This document shows positions 36,417 through 45,304 of a DNA stretch of 64,000 bases, in pieces. Positions within the stretch are counted from its first letter, which is position 1. Every line of letters begins with the position of its first letter. A model generated the notes under the pieces. That model ran no database searches, was not told where the DNA came from, and saw nothing but the letters and a program-made list of their open reading frames with translations. The stretch covers positions 1 to 64,000 of the forward strand of contig NZ_LXKA01000329.1 in NCBI RefSeq assembly GCF_001645125.1. Reading direction: 5' to 3'. This DNA comes from Paraburkholderia ginsengiterrae (GTDB lineage: Bacteria; Pseudomonadota; Gammaproteobacteria; Burkholderiales; Burkholderiaceae). A program made the translations under genes and the position numbers.

Positions 36417-36764
36417 ATGTTTCGATTGTTGAGCGTGGGCGCAATGCTGCTTGCAGTTGCTTCAACGGGAGTCGCAGGCGAACACTATGTCGAGATCTGG
36501 AACCCGCCCGAAGCACAGATGCAGCCGTCCCGGAGCATTAAGCCGAAGCCGCGCAAGGTTGCAGTTCTCCCACGTCACGCGTCCAACGCTGCGCCACGCC
36601 GGGTCGCCGAGCCGGTAGCGAAGTCACTACCGAACACGCGCGCGGCGAAGGGTCCCCGGAAAGCTGCGATGCCGAACGCTGCTGACCTTCCCCGAATGAT
36701 GACGCCCGAAGGCAATGTGCTCCGCGTACACGATGGGGGAGCAATGGTCGAGGTAGTTCGATAA
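36417..36764 (+). CDS. Small secreted protein of unknown function
   Basis: A 115-residue protein with a signal peptide (MFRLLSVGAMLLAVASTGVA, cleavage after AGE near residue 22) and a Lys/Arg/Pro/Ala-rich mature part. The ATG at 36417 has GGAG five bases upstream. It lies 15 bases past the Tn3-family element, so it may be driven from the transposon. Not recognised. Confidence 0.45.
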   Translation: MFRLLSVGAMLLAVASTGVAGEHYVEIWNPPEAQMQPSRSIKPKPRKVAVLPRHASNAAPRRVAEPVAKSLPNTRAAKGPRKAAMPNAADLPRMMTPEGNVLRVHDGGAMVEVVR

Positions 36765-37385
36765 AAGAATCTCCATCCGGGAAGGACCTGCTCCTTGATC
36801 GAAAAGTCACCGGACAACTCCTGATTCTCTCGCTGTTGCGGGGTTGAAAAATTGTGCGGGATTATCGATTGTCTGAGACACCGCTCTCCGGCGCAGCCCC
36901 AGGCGACGATACTGACCGGCGATGCGCTGGAAGCAGGTCTCGCGCCGCCGCAACCTTTTGCTGCAGATCGCGGCGCGCCATTCCAGATCGAAAGATGACG
37001 CGCCCGCTGCGCGGTCACGTCGCCTTTCTCATGTCAAAAAGCAACGCACCACCGCCCGAGTGCCCGTGCGCCATCGTCCGGATCAAGCCAGTTAACGAAA
37101 AAGCCTGGTTATCCTAATCGGGATTTCACTACCCGTCGCCAACAATCGCCGGTCGTGCTCCGACGGACGGCGCGTGCTGCCGCGCGCGCCGAGTGTCGCA
37201 CGCCAGCCCACCCCTTCAAGGGCTTTCGCGGCATAAACGGTGCCCGCCTACGGCCTGCCTCCCAATTATTCCACGGTCCCCTGACCGCCGAAGCCCGCCC
37301 GACGCTCGCCAGCGCCGGGTAGTGAAATTGTGCGGCCGCACGCGTCGCCTTGCTACCCACGCCCTAAACTTCCTGGAGAGCAAGG
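36765..37385. other. Gene-free stretch
   Basis: About 620 bases with many conflicting short frames but no gene I can support. The part from 37130 to 37370 is strongly G+C-rich. The methyltransferase ribosome site GGAGAGCAAGG lies at its end. Confidence 0.3.
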
Positions 37386-38027
37386 ATGAGCTATCTCATG
37401 CACGGCGACTGTCTCGACCTTTTGCCGGAAATTCCGGACGCGATCGTCGACTTCGTCCTCACCGATCCACCGTATCTTGTCAATTATCACGATCGCAGCG
37501 GGCGCTCGATCGCAAACGATGTTCATGCGGACTGGCTTGTACCAGCCTTTGCTGAAACGTTTCGCGTCCTCAGGAATGATGCGTTGTGCGCGAGCTTCTA
37601 TGGGTGGACGCGGACCGATCTGTTTTTCGACGCATGGAAGCGTGCCGGCTTCCGGATCGTTGGGCACATCGTGTTCGCCAAGCCATACGCATCCAAAGCG
37701 CGGTTCGTCAAATATCAGCACGAATCTGCCTACCTGCTTGCAAAGGGATCGCCCGCGGTGCCGAAGCTGCCTGTATCTGACGTCATTCCGTGGAAGTACT
37801 CAGGCAACCGCCATCACCCGACCGAAAAGCCCCTGGGATGCCTGATGCCGCTTATCAAGGCTTTTACCCAACCCGGCGACGTCGTACTCGACCCGTTCGC
37901 GGGTTCCGGCTCGACATGCGTGGCTGCGCAGCAGCTGGATCGCCGATACATTGGCATTGAGCTTGACGCGAACTGGTATGCCGCTGCGCAAGCCCGCCTG
38001 AACAGTTGCGAGGTGATCGCCGAATGA
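37386..38027 (+). CDS. Orphan DNA methyltransferase (beta-class N6-adenine/N4-cytosine type)
   Basis: A 213-residue SAM-dependent DNA methyltransferase. The catalytic motif IV is LTDPPYLVNY near residue 27, and the SAM-binding motif I is LDPFAGSGSTCVAAQQL near residue 165, the order of beta-class enzymes. The sequence FRIVGHIVFAKPYASKARFVKYQHESAYLLAKG resembles small phage and plasmid methyltransferases. No restriction endonuclease gene is adjacent, so it is probably a protective or regulatory methylase. A plasmid leading region is a common place for such genes. Confidence 0.88.
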   Translation: MSYLMHGDCLDLLPEIPDAIVDFVLTDPPYLVNYHDRSGRSIANDVHADWLVPAFAETFRVLRNDALCASFYGWTRTDLFFDAWKRAGFRIVGHIVFAKPYASKARFVKYQHESAYLLAKGSPAVPKLPVSDVIPWKYSGNRHHPTEKPLGCLMPLIKAFTQPGDVVLDPFAGSGSTCVAAQQLDRRYIGIELDANWYAAAQARLNSCEVIAE

Positions 38028-38287
38028 CGTCATGCGCCCGCGACGTAGCGTCACGGGCGCCATTCACGGGCTTCCCATCATGGAATGGAAACCAACGCGC
38101 ATTGCGATATCACCGTCCGTCAGCGTCTTCCCGCTACCGGATATCCGACCTCGATTCGAACGATGATCTGATCAACCTGCGTGCCGTCTGATTTGATGTG
38201 GTTACCGTTTTCGCCGGACGGGCCGCGCAATATCAATCCACCGGCTCCCGGTCGTGATACTGAGCGTACCGTCGACCAGGACAAACT

Positions 38288-38548
38288 TCACGGTTCCCAT
38301 ATCTGGCCTAACCCGGCCGCAGCGCAGAGCAGCGCCCATGCCGAATAGGGAATGCCGGCTTCCCCGCTTATCCAGCGTCTGAGCTGGCGGCCGCTCTTAT
38401 CTGCGAGCCCAAGGAAATCAGCGGCCTGCCTGCCGGAGAATCCCGCGAGGCGAATCACTTCCTGGATTTCCGCTCCGGTGGGTTCCATCCAGTTGACGGC
38501 CGGCTGCAGGCACTCAGGGCGAATTGTGATCTGAACGGTTGTTGTCAT
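38288..38548 (-). CDS. Helix-turn-helix DNA-binding protein
   Basis: An 86-residue protein with a helix-turn-helix in the middle: EIQEVIRLAGFSGRQAADFL then ADKSGRQLRRWISGEAGIPY. The pattern fits Cro/CI-like regulators. It is the last gene of the leftward cluster that includes the genes from 38576 to 42349, and is a candidate regulator of it, for instance through the operators at 42403 and 42501. Confidence 0.6.
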   Translation of the reverse strand: MTTTVQITIRPECLQPAVNWMEPTGAEIQEVIRLAGFSGRQAADFLGLADKSGRQLRRWISGEAGIPYSAWALLCAAAGLGQIWEP

Positions 38549-38575
38549 CTGTTTTCCTTGCGTGCGATCGGATTC

Positions 38576-39286
38576 TTAAAGCCACAAGGGCCGGCGCTCG
38601 CCTTCCTTCCTGTCGATGGGGCCGTCGCGGTGCTCGCGAGGCGCCCATGCCAGACGATGAGTCTCCACAAGATCGCGCGCGATGCCCTCGGAATCCGCCG
38701 CCGAAAAGTGTAGCTCGATCGGCAACTCGCGGGCTGGATCCCCGTCGATCGCGACAACCAACGTGACATGACGATAGCCGGGCGCCTCCGAATGCGTCAC
38801 ATAGCGCGCCTGATAGCGTTCGCCGCGAACAGGAGGCGGCTCAGGTGCGGGACGTTTGTCCAGATTCCAGCGTGCGATTATCCGCTGCCACCGCTGCTGT
38901 CCGTCGGGAAAATAACGATGCACCTCAACGTCGGGACGATGATCGAGCCGCAGAACGGCCAGGCAGTGCTCGAAAAGATCGTCGTCCAGTGCACGCAGCG
39001 CCGTGAGATCGAATCGGTAGTCGGTTCCGTTGTACAGGCCCGCGAGAAATTCCGCGACGGTCTCCGCCTGTTCTGTAACGCCTTCGGCAACATCGACAAG
39101 CTGCAGGAGCGAATCGAGGCCGCGGTCCCGATCTCCCGCGCGGATCTCGGCTGCACGCTGCGCTGGCGTCAGGCCGCCGTGCGCATTCGCAAAAAACTCC
39201 GTGAGGGTATGCTGGAACGCCTCGAGCAGGTGCTCGGGCACCTCGCTGGTAATCCGGTGCGTTTGTGGGCGAGGCGGAATGTTCAT
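38576..39286 (-). CDS. Plasmid-type protein of unknown function
   Basis: A 236-residue soluble protein beginning MNIPPRPQTHRITSEVPEHL, with a helical middle (SLLQLVDVAEGVTEQAETVA) and YVTHSEAPGYRHVTLVVAID near the end. Usual starting point is the ATG at 39286. I do not recognise a named domain. The gene is in a run of leftward plasmid genes with SSB, DUF932 and an antirestriction protein, so a plasmid-housekeeping role is likely. Confidence 0.6.
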   Translation of the reverse strand: MNIPPRPQTHRITSEVPEHLLEAFQHTLTEFFANAHGGLTPAQRAAEIRAGDRDRGLDSLLQLVDVAEGVTEQAETVAEFLAGLYNGTDYRFDLTALRALDDDLFEHCLAVLRLDHRPDVEVHRYFPDGQQRWQRIIARWNLDKRPAPEPPPVRGERYQARYVTHSEAPGYRHVTLVVAIDGDPARELPIELHFSAADSEGIARDLVETHRLAWAPREHRDGPIDRKEGERRPLWL

Positions 39287-39290
39287 GGTG

Positions 39291-39410
39291 TTACCTTGCT
39301 TGTCTGGCGTAGAGGGCTTCGGTCTCATGCCCGTGTTCAGTGATAATAGGAGCGGTGCCGAACGACACCGCCGCATCCAGAGCTTCGGCTGGCGCAAGCA
39401 CCAAGACCAT
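39291..39410 (-). CDS. Possible short peptide upstream of the 39286 gene
   Basis: A 39-residue reading frame ends five bases before the start of the next gene and reads MVLVLAPAEALDAAVSFGTA then PIITEHGHETEALYARQAR. Its composition looks protein-like and its position suggests co-translation. There is no strong ribosome site. Weak support. Confidence 0.3.
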   Translation of the reverse strand: MVLVLAPAEALDAAVSFGTAPIITEHGHETEALYARQAR

Positions 39411-39607
39411 ACTGCGGAAATCTACGTCCCTGTAACCAGCGCCAGTGTCCTGCTTTTGTCGGCGCCAGGCCACAACCCTGTGTGGCTTGAGACGTCCCGG
39501 TCCTTCGGCGCCTCTGCCTTTCCTATCTACTCCTGCTGATTCAGTCTGTGTACCGGATCGTACGACAACTCGGGGCTCGACGGTTCGCAAGCCGGTCCTG
39601 GATCCAG

Positions 39608-39630
39608 CCCCCACGGCTTCGCCGTGGGGG
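39608..39630. terminator. Strong hairpin, possible terminator
   Basis: CCCCCACGGC at 39608-39617 pairs perfectly with GCCGTGGGGG at 39621-39630 across a three-base loop. There is no T-run on either side, so it may be a Rho-linked or REP-like structure and not a simple intrinsic terminator. Confidence 0.4.
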
Positions 39631-39945
39631 AATCACGCAGCCTGCGACTGCTTGACGACCCCGGTCGTGGTCTGCTTGCGCCTGACCGGATTGTCCCGGC
39701 GTTACAGCGCCGCGCCGGCGCTCTCCCCACGCCTGCCGGCGCGGGTCCCCGTGCGCCTCAATCCGGGCGCGCCGGCGCGCGCGTGACGCCTGCGGTTATC
39801 CGCACTCAGGGTCTGGCAGGAAGGAGCCAGCCCTACCGGCCGGCTGGGGCGCGCATGCTGATGATGCTATCTTCAGGCAGGTGCGAGGCTGTGCGGAATA
39901 TCGCCACCGCCCACGGTTCCAGCGTCATCCCCTGTACCGGTCAAC

Positions 39946-39967
39946 GGCCCCGGCATGGACCGGGGCC
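39946..39967 (-). terminator. Hairpin downstream of ssb
   Basis: GGCCCCGG and CCGGGGCC pair over eight bases around the loop CATGGA. It starts nine bases after the leftward ssb gene and is the likely end of that transcript. No T-run follows. Confidence 0.45.
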
Positions 39968-39975
39968 GAAAGGGA

Positions 39976-40338
39976 TTATTCCTGACGTCGCGCGAGTTGC
40001 GCCCGCTTCAGTTCACCCGGTGCGCCGAATTCGAAGTCGTCAACAGTGAAGTTGTAGCCGTAACGCTCGACGCCCTGGCCGTCCCGGAAGTCGTTGTTCG
40101 ACAGCCTGGCTTCAACGATCAGTTGATCGCCCTTCAGGACGTTTCTGGCGATGGCCTCACCGCGCGAACCGAAGGCAGTAAACTGGATTCGCACCTGACG
40201 CTCTTTCGCTTCGCCGCTGCCTTCGTCGCGACCGGCGTACTCGTTGGAAATCAGGGTGAATTTTGCCACCCTCGAATCACCGTGATTCGAGAGAACCGGG
40301 GTCGCAGCAAGGCGGCCAGTAAAGAAAAGCCTGTTCAT
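39976..40338 (-). CDS. ssb: Single-stranded DNA-binding protein, plasmid type
   Basis: A 120-residue SSB with a single OB fold: MNRLFFTGRLAATPVLSNHG at the start, then VAKFTLISNEYAG, IQFTAFGSRGEAIARNVLKG and NFTVDDFEFGAPGE. It coats single-stranded DNA during replication or after conjugative entry. It lacks the long acidic C-terminal tail of chromosomal SSB, which is common in plasmid versions. It belongs to the leftward plasmid cluster (42349 to 38288), matching genes expressed early after transfer. Confidence 0.9.
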   Translation of the reverse strand: MNRLFFTGRLAATPVLSNHGDSRVAKFTLISNEYAGRDEGSGEAKERQVRIQFTAFGSRGEAIARNVLKGDQLIVEARLSNNDFRDGQGVERYGYNFTVDDFEFGAPGELKRAQLARRQE

Positions 40339-40392
40339 GATATGTACTCCTATATGTGTGGGAAACGATGAAGGACTGCGGAACGTGGGGTG

Positions 40393-40650
40393 CTACTGGT
40401 GAATGCCGAGCGAGCGCCGGATCGCGTAGCGCGCTTTGCGCTCGCCGGACAACTCGCCGTGCTTGGCGCCGCGCCGGTAGGCCTGGACCGCTACATTGAT
40501 CTGTCCGGGCAACCAGTCGGCAGGGGCGGTGAACAGCAAGATATCGCCGTCTTCATCAAACACGTCGATGCGGGCGAGTTCGCCGATACCCCGGCGCAGC
40601 GCGAGTGCGCCGTCTACGCCATGAACAATCGTGTCGGTTGCGTCATGCAT
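40393..40650 (-). CDS. Small plasmid protein of unknown function
   Basis: An 85-residue protein beginning MHDATDTIVHGVDGALALRR, followed by a DVFDEDGDILLFTAP strand pair and a basic C-terminus. Its start overlaps the end of the gene at 40643, implying coupled translation. No family recognised. Confidence 0.5.
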   Translation of the reverse strand: MHDATDTIVHGVDGALALRRGIGELARIDVFDEDGDILLFTAPADWLPGQINVAVQAYRRGAKHGELSGERKARYAIRRSLGIHQ

Positions 40651-40996
40651 GGTGTGATCTCCCGGGGGTGTCTGCAGGCTTAGGCGGAAAGGCGTGATAA
40701 AGGTCCGCGTCGGAGGAGGCCGGCAGGGGGGCGCGCGGCGGCACCCGGTCGAACTCGGACAGGGCGGCCCGTGCGATTGCACGAAGTTCGTCGCGGTGCA
40801 TCTCGATCGCGTGACTGTCGCCGTCAAGCATGTTTGCGATGCGGTTGAGCGCTTCGGCTGACCTCGCAGCAGCGTCGGCCGACAGCGCCATGCGCAGCAG
40901 TTCGGCGCGCACCACCGACCGGTCGCCATACTGCCAGACGGCCAGCAGGGGAAAGAGTGCGGTTAGCCATGTAGGTCGGATATGAACGGTATCCAT
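40643..40996 (-). CDS. Small plasmid protein of unknown function
   Basis: A 117-residue protein, mostly helical, with VVRAELLRMALSADAAARSA and EMHRDELRAIARAALSEFDR. It overlaps the next gene by eight bases. It lies 50 bases after the DUF932 gene in the same leftward run. Function unknown. Confidence 0.5.
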   Translation of the reverse strand: MDTVHIRPTWLTALFPLLAVWQYGDRSVVRAELLRMALSADAAARSAEALNRIANMLDGDSHAIEMHRDELRAIARAALSEFDRVPPRAPLPASSDADLYHAFPPKPADTPGRSHHA

Positions 40997-41049
40997 TTGA
41001 TGTCCCTATCGTGAGGGTATGCCCCGACCGGCAGGCCGGGGCATACCGG

Positions 41050-41883
41050 TTAGCCGCGCAGGCGGCGCAGTTCGTCAGCGAGGACCCAGAGGGCGCGGTT
41101 GAGCCTGATGTTCTGGTCAATGCCGGTCACGGGGCGGGTCGTGGTACCCCGGCCATTCGCATTACGACCGCGCAGACCGCCGTTGATCATGTTTTCCTGC
41201 ACGCGATTGAACGTCGTCCACAGGTCCGGGGCACGATCCTCCATGCGATGCGGTGTCAGGAGTTGACGTTCAGTAATGGGAGCTGGCTTGTCATCGTCGT
41301 ACCGCAGCGCAAGCGCGGCCCGCGCGAAAGCGGCCTGTTCTCCGTCGGTCAGCGCCAGACCGGCCATTCCCTCGCGCTGCCGGGTCGCCGACTCGAAGCC
41401 GTCGAGCACCCTGAACGCCCCCTCGATCACCTCGCCGATCACGTCGCCCTTGTGGGGCACGCGGATATCGCCAACGGTGTCTCCGCAGACCATGCCGTTC
41501 TGGCAGACAAACCGGAACATGCCCGCGATCATCTGGTAGCTGCTGGTGCCATCGTGGCTGTTAAGGAGGATGATTTCGTTGGCTTCATGGCCCGTAATCT
41601 GGTCCGCGTGCCGCAGACGGACCATGTGTTTCGTGTGGGCGCGCTTGTCGTCGTCGCGTACGCGGGTCTGGCAGACCATGAAAGGCTGGAAGCCTTCCTT
41701 GCGCAGGCCGTCCAGCACATCGCTGGTCGGGATATAGCTGTAGCGCTCCGAGCGGCTTTCGTGTGCGGACAGCGCAAAGATCGACGGGGCAACCTCCGCA
41801 ATCTCGTCATTCGTCAGCGGGCGATCCGAACGTGTGCCAACTGCAGTGCGGCTGAAGCGGTTTGTCAGGTAAGTGGTGTCCAT
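41050..41883 (-). CDS. DUF932 domain protein
   Basis: A 277-residue protein of the DUF932 family, common on plasmids and phages. Recognisable parts are YSYIPTSDVLDGLRKEGFQP near residue 48, KHMVRLRHAD, the NEIILLNSHDGTSSYQMIAG segment and FRFVCQNGMVCGD. DUF932 proteins resemble LGT_TIGR03299-type plasmid proteins but have no firm function. The ATG at 41883 fits the homology; the frame runs upstream to 42057 without it. Confidence 0.85.
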   Translation of the reverse strand: MDTTYLTNRFSRTAVGTRSDRPLTNDEIAEVAPSIFALSAHESRSERYSYIPTSDVLDGLRKEGFQPFMVCQTRVRDDDKRAHTKHMVRLRHADQITGHEANEIILLNSHDGTSSYQMIAGMFRFVCQNGMVCGDTVGDIRVPHKGDVIGEVIEGAFRVLDGFESATRQREGMAGLALTDGEQAAFARAALALRYDDDKPAPITERQLLTPHRMEDRAPDLWTTFNRVQENMINGGLRGRNANGRGTTTRPVTGIDQNIRLNRALWVLADELRRLRG

Positions 41884-41935
41884 GCTGTTCCCCAATATCG
41901 GGATCAGCCCCGGCCCGCAGGCCAGGGCTGGTCGG

Positions 41936-42349
41936 TTAGTCAATTGCGCGGAGGATGTTGGCGGCTTCCACGTGCTGGGCCGCGTAGGCGCGCAGTGCGT
42001 GGTAGTGACCGATGATCGTGTCGTTGCCACACTTTTCGGCCAGATGGCACAGGGCAAACAGCGTGACGACGATGCCGAATGCGTCGGCGCCCATCATGTC
42101 GTTGTAGCCGTTCATGTGCCACCGGACGTGCATTCGCCCACAGCGCTCAGGGGCCATGTAAAAACCGCCGTTGGACAGCTGGAAGAAATTCCATGATCCA
42201 CCGTTGTAGGCACGGCAGAGACGGCGTGCCCAGTCGTACACCAGTGCTTCGCCCTCGAGATGATGCGCACCCAGGTAGTGAGGAAGAAAGTTAAGGCGCA
42301 GCTCTTCCGCAACGACGCTCGACGATACCTTGAATTCATTATCAATCAC
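41936..42349 (-). CDS. klcA: Antirestriction protein, KlcA/ArdB family
   Basis: A 137-residue protein matching the KlcA/ArdB family, which blocks type I restriction and helps plasmid DNA survive entry into a new host. Typical segments are LNFLPHYLGAHHLEGEALVY, RRLCRAYNGGSWNFFQLSNG and GFYMAPERCGRMHV, then IVVTLFALCHLAEKCG and a C-terminal HYHALRAYAAQHVEAANILR ending RAID. Translation starts at a GTG (42349) preceded by GGAG, lying in the 49-base inverted repeat shared with the divergent parB-like gene. Confidence 0.9.
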   Translation of the reverse strand: MIDNEFKVSSSVVAEELRLNFLPHYLGAHHLEGEALVYDWARRLCRAYNGGSWNFFQLSNGGFYMAPERCGRMHVRWHMNGYNDMMGADAFGIVVTLFALCHLAEKCGNDTIIGHYHALRAYAAQHVEAANILRAID

Positions 42350-42571
42350 GGTTTATCTCCGGTTTCGGACCACAACGGAATGTCGGGCCACGCTTTAATA
42401 ATAGGTCTTTTAGACCTTAAATCAAGGAATAATTGGATTGATGTTGTTAACTATGCGTGATTGGTGATTAATATTGTTGATCGGTTTATTCTTGTGTAAT
42501 AGGTCTTTTAGACCTAACATATAAGCGTGGCCCGACATTCCGTTGTGGTCCGAAACCGGAGATAAACCGTG
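42347..42571. promoter_or_regulatory. Symmetric divergent control region with perfect 49-base inverted repeat and two operators
   Basis: The arms 42347-42395 and 42523-42571 are perfect reverse complements over 49 bases, including the ribosome binding site (GGAG) and GTG start codon of both divergent genes. Inside, seven bases from each arm, are two identical copies of the palindrome AGGTCTTTTAGACCT (42403-42417 and 42501-42515). The 83 bases between them are A+T-rich and not repeated. So both genes are read from mirror-image leaders, and a repressor bound to the two operators would control them together. -10-like TATAAG at 42520-42525 suggests the operator overlaps the promoter. Confidence 0.8.
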
Positions 42572-44560
42572 ACTGTATCTGTTGAAAACAGAATTACCGA
42601 GACCGTACTTGAAACCAGTTTCGGCAACGAAACGAAGATCGAGTACGTTGCCTATGGGCTGCTTTGCAAATCACCGTCGAACGTGCGCAAAAAAGCGCCG
42701 ACCGGAATTGAGGAGCTGGCTGTTGCCATTGAGGCCAAGGGACTGATGCAGAACCTGGTCGTGCACGCGATGAAGGGTTCACGCGCGAAAAAGGCAAAAC
42801 TCGGCGTGTGCGCCGGTCAGCGCCGTCTCGCCGCGCTCGACCTCCTGTTCGAACGGGGCAAGATCACGACGGACCATCCCGTTCCGGTCAAGGTTGTCAG
42901 CGAGGCCGAAGCCGTCGCGGCGTCGCTGCTGGAAAACCAGCATGAGCCGATGCACCCGGCAGATCAGTGCGAAGCGTTCCGGATGCTGGCCGGGGAAGGC
43001 AAAAGCATCGAATACATCGCGGCGCTGTTCAGAATCTCACTCTTGATGGTGCGGCGGCGGCTGAAACTGGCGAACGTCTCGCCGAATCTGCTGAACCTGT
43101 TTCGCAACGACGAAATGAATATCGACCAGGTTACGGCGCTGGCGCTGGCCGACGATCACGATCTGCAGCAGCGGGTGTGGTCGGAGGCGACCGAGGCATG
43201 GCAACGCGAACCGCGCGAACTGCGTGCCGCGATCACCGGCACTGAGATCGATGCGAGCCGCAGCCATCTGGCCAGATTCGTCGGTCTGGACGCCTACGAG
43301 GCCGCCGGTGGCCATGTACGGCGCGACCTGTTCAGCGACGCGGAGAACGCTGGTTATATCGCCGATCCGGATCTGTTGCACAAGCTGGCCACCGAACGAC
43401 TGGTGGCGGCGTCGCAGGAAGTCGCCAAGGAAGGATGGGCCTGGGTCGAAACGCGCACGAAGCGAGACTATGGCGAAGTCATGGCCTATGGACGGTTGCC
43501 GTCGTTTTCGCGTGAGCTTACGACTGACGAGCAGACCGAGCTCGACGCGCTAATTGCTAAGCGCGACGAAGCCGATGCGAAGCTTAATACTTACAATGAC
43601 AGCGAAGCCGACGAGGACGATGCACAGCGCGAGCCACTGGAAGAACAGGCGTATGCGCTGAACGACCAGGTCCACACCTTCGGAGAGCGTCTTGAAACCT
43701 GGGCCGACGACGACATGAAAATGGGCGGGGTGTTCATCACGATCGACCAGGATGGCGAGCTCAACATCGAGCGCGGACTGGTGAAGCGCGACGATGTGGC
43801 GCGCGTGTATCCGAAGGACGACGCGAGCGATGGCGAGGCAGGCATGGCGACAGCTGACCCGCAACCCAAAGAGAAGCCGCTGCACGGGGAAAAGCTGTGC
43901 CGCCGTCTGACGGCGCACCGGACCGCTGCCGTGCAGGCCGAGCTTTCCCGCCGTCCAGTCGTCGCACTGGCCGCTTTCATGAACCGGCTGATTCCCACCG
44001 TGTTCGACGAGCGCTACCGGTTTGCGTATGCCGAAAGCGCCGTGAAGATCGACGCACACACCTCGCGCGATGCGCTGGTGCGCGAGGCGGACGACATGGA
44101 GTCGAGCGTGGCTTTTACGCAAATTGAGGCCGACCGGGCGAAGTGGGCAAAGCTGCTGCCCAAGGACGTTGACGACCTGCTGCCATGGCTGCTGAAACAG
44201 GAATCGGACGTGATGGCCAGGCTGTTTGCGTTCTGCGTGGCCGCGACGCTCGACAGTGTGAGTTCGACGGATCGCATCCACCCCATCAACACGCTCGCGG
44301 ATGTAATGCAGATAAACATGGCGTACTACTGGAAGCCGACGCAGCAAAGTTATCTGAATCACGTATCGAAAGCGAGGATCATCGACGTAGTGACCGAGGC
44401 GGTCTCGGTGGAATCGGCCGCGGAACTGCAAGGCATGAAGAAGGGCGACGCGGCCGCAGGTGCAGAGCTTCGGATTGCCGAATCGGGCTGGCTTCCGGAA
44501 GTGCTAAGAAAGCGCAAGGCAAACGATAAGGGCGAAACAAAGCGCAAGCAGACGCGCTAG
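42569..44560 (+). CDS. Large ParB-like plasmid protein
   Basis: A 663-residue protein with an N-terminal ParB/sulfiredoxin-like domain. The CTP-binding region reads LGVCAGQRRLAALDLLFERG and ASLLENQHEPMHPADQCEAF, where ParB has GERR and ENxxR-type motifs. A helix-turn-helix follows (KSIEYIAALFRISLLMVRRR). The large C-terminal part (300-663) is acidic to mixed and unlike chromosomal ParB. A ParA gene is not adjacent. It may be a plasmid transcription or partition regulator. It starts at GTG 42569 in the mirror-image leader shared with the antirestriction gene, so it may be coregulated during plasmid establishment. Confidence 0.8.
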   Translation: MTVSVENRITETVLETSFGNETKIEYVAYGLLCKSPSNVRKKAPTGIEELAVAIEAKGLMQNLVVHAMKGSRAKKAKLGVCAGQRRLAALDLLFERGKITTDHPVPVKVVSEAEAVAASLLENQHEPMHPADQCEAFRMLAGEGKSIEYIAALFRISLLMVRRRLKLANVSPNLLNLFRNDEMNIDQVTALALADDHDLQQRVWSEATEAWQREPRELRAAITGTEIDASRSHLARFVGLDAYEAAGGHVRRDLFSDAENAGYIADPDLLHKLATERLVAASQEVAKEGWAWVETRTKRDYGEVMAYGRLPSFSRELTTDEQTELDALIAKRDEADAKLNTYNDSEADEDDAQREPLEEQAYALNDQVHTFGERLETWADDDMKMGGVFITIDQDGELNIERGLVKRDDVARVYPKDDASDGEAGMATADPQPKEKPLHGEKLCRRLTAHRTAAVQAELSRRPVVALAAFMNRLIPTVFDERYRFAYAESAVKIDAHTSRDALVREADDMESSVAFTQIEADRAKWAKLLPKDVDDLLPWLLKQESDVMARLFAFCVAATLDSVSSTDRIHPINTLADVMQINMAYYWKPTQQSYLNHVSKARIIDVVTEAVSVESAAELQGMKKGDAAAGAELRIAESGWLPEVLRKRKANDKGETKRKQTR

Positions 44561-44821
44561 TGTGAAACAAGCCCGGGCCGGACGGCTCGGGCAACGCCTC
44601 CCGGGTCGCAATTCGTGCGGCCCGATTTTCACCGCAGCGGGCTGATCGCCCACCTTCCTGCAAGTGCATTCTCCCGCACCCAACCCGACAGCGCCAGTTG
44701 CGCACGCGTGAGCGTTCGGATTGAGGCGCGCGAATCGACAGGGACCTTGCCGCGCCTTAGGTGCAGGGAAACCGCCGCGCCAGAGCGCAGCCCGGAGGGC
44801 CATCCAGTCGGGCGTCGTGCG
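44561..44821. other. Intergenic stretch between convergent plasmid genes
   Basis: About 260 bases without a supported gene between the parB-like gene and the convergent traD gene. No strong hairpin with T-run noticed. Confidence 0.3.
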
Positions 44822-45304
44822 TTACGCGGAAACCTTCTCCGCCGCCGCTTTAGCAGTTGCCTCTGTGCTGCCCTGCGCTTGCACCTTCTTCTCACTTTCG
44901 CGCTCAGCGATGAAAGCGTCACCGCGTTTTTTGAGCGTCCGCTGCAGATCGCCATCCGCCCTGAACTGATCAAGCGCCCATAGCAGCGCACCGGTCAGCG
45001 TGCCGCGATCCACCGGAAAATCAACCGTTGAAACGACGCCGCCGAGATCGATAAGTTCGCGCGTGTGCGCCTTGCGCTGATCCTCGCGCCGTGCGCTAAG
45101 CATGCGGGCCGCTTCGGCCTTCATTACGTCGGCCTTCTGGTTGATCTTTTCAAGCCGGACCAGCTTGTCGAGCTGGCGCGACTCCTGCGCGGTTGGATTC
45201 GGAATCGCAGCGAGTTCGACCAGCAGCGATTGGGTGGCGGTGGGCGACTTCAAACCCTTGATGTACTGGACGTGTTCCGTGAGCCATTCGGCGTTTGCCA
45301 TCAT
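44822..45304 (-). CDS. traD: Conjugal transfer protein TraD (relaxosome accessory)
   Basis: A 160-residue helical protein with the TraD-type core: RREDQRKAHTRELIDLGGVV and VDRGTLTGALLWALDQFRAD near the end. TraD and related proteins of Agrobacterium-type plasmids assist relaxase at oriT. The gene is divergent from the relaxase traA, as in such transfer regions. C-terminus ends in Lys/Ala-rich sequence. The first two codons are both ATG. Confidence 0.75.
   Translation of the reverse strand: MMANAEWLTEHVQYIKGLKSPTATQSLLVELAAIPNPTAQESRQLDKLVRLEKINQKADVMKAEAARMLSARREDQRKAHTRELIDLGGVVSTVDFPVDRGTLTGALLWALDQFRADGDLQRTLKKRGDAFIAERESEKKVQAQGSTEATAKAAAEKVSA

Larger units (their letters stand above)
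39411..39975. other. Gene-poor stretch with two strong hairpins
   Basis: About 560 bases with no supported gene. It holds a perfect 10-base-pair hairpin (39608-39630) and an 8-base-pair hairpin (39946-39967) next to the end of ssb. Confidence 0.35.
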
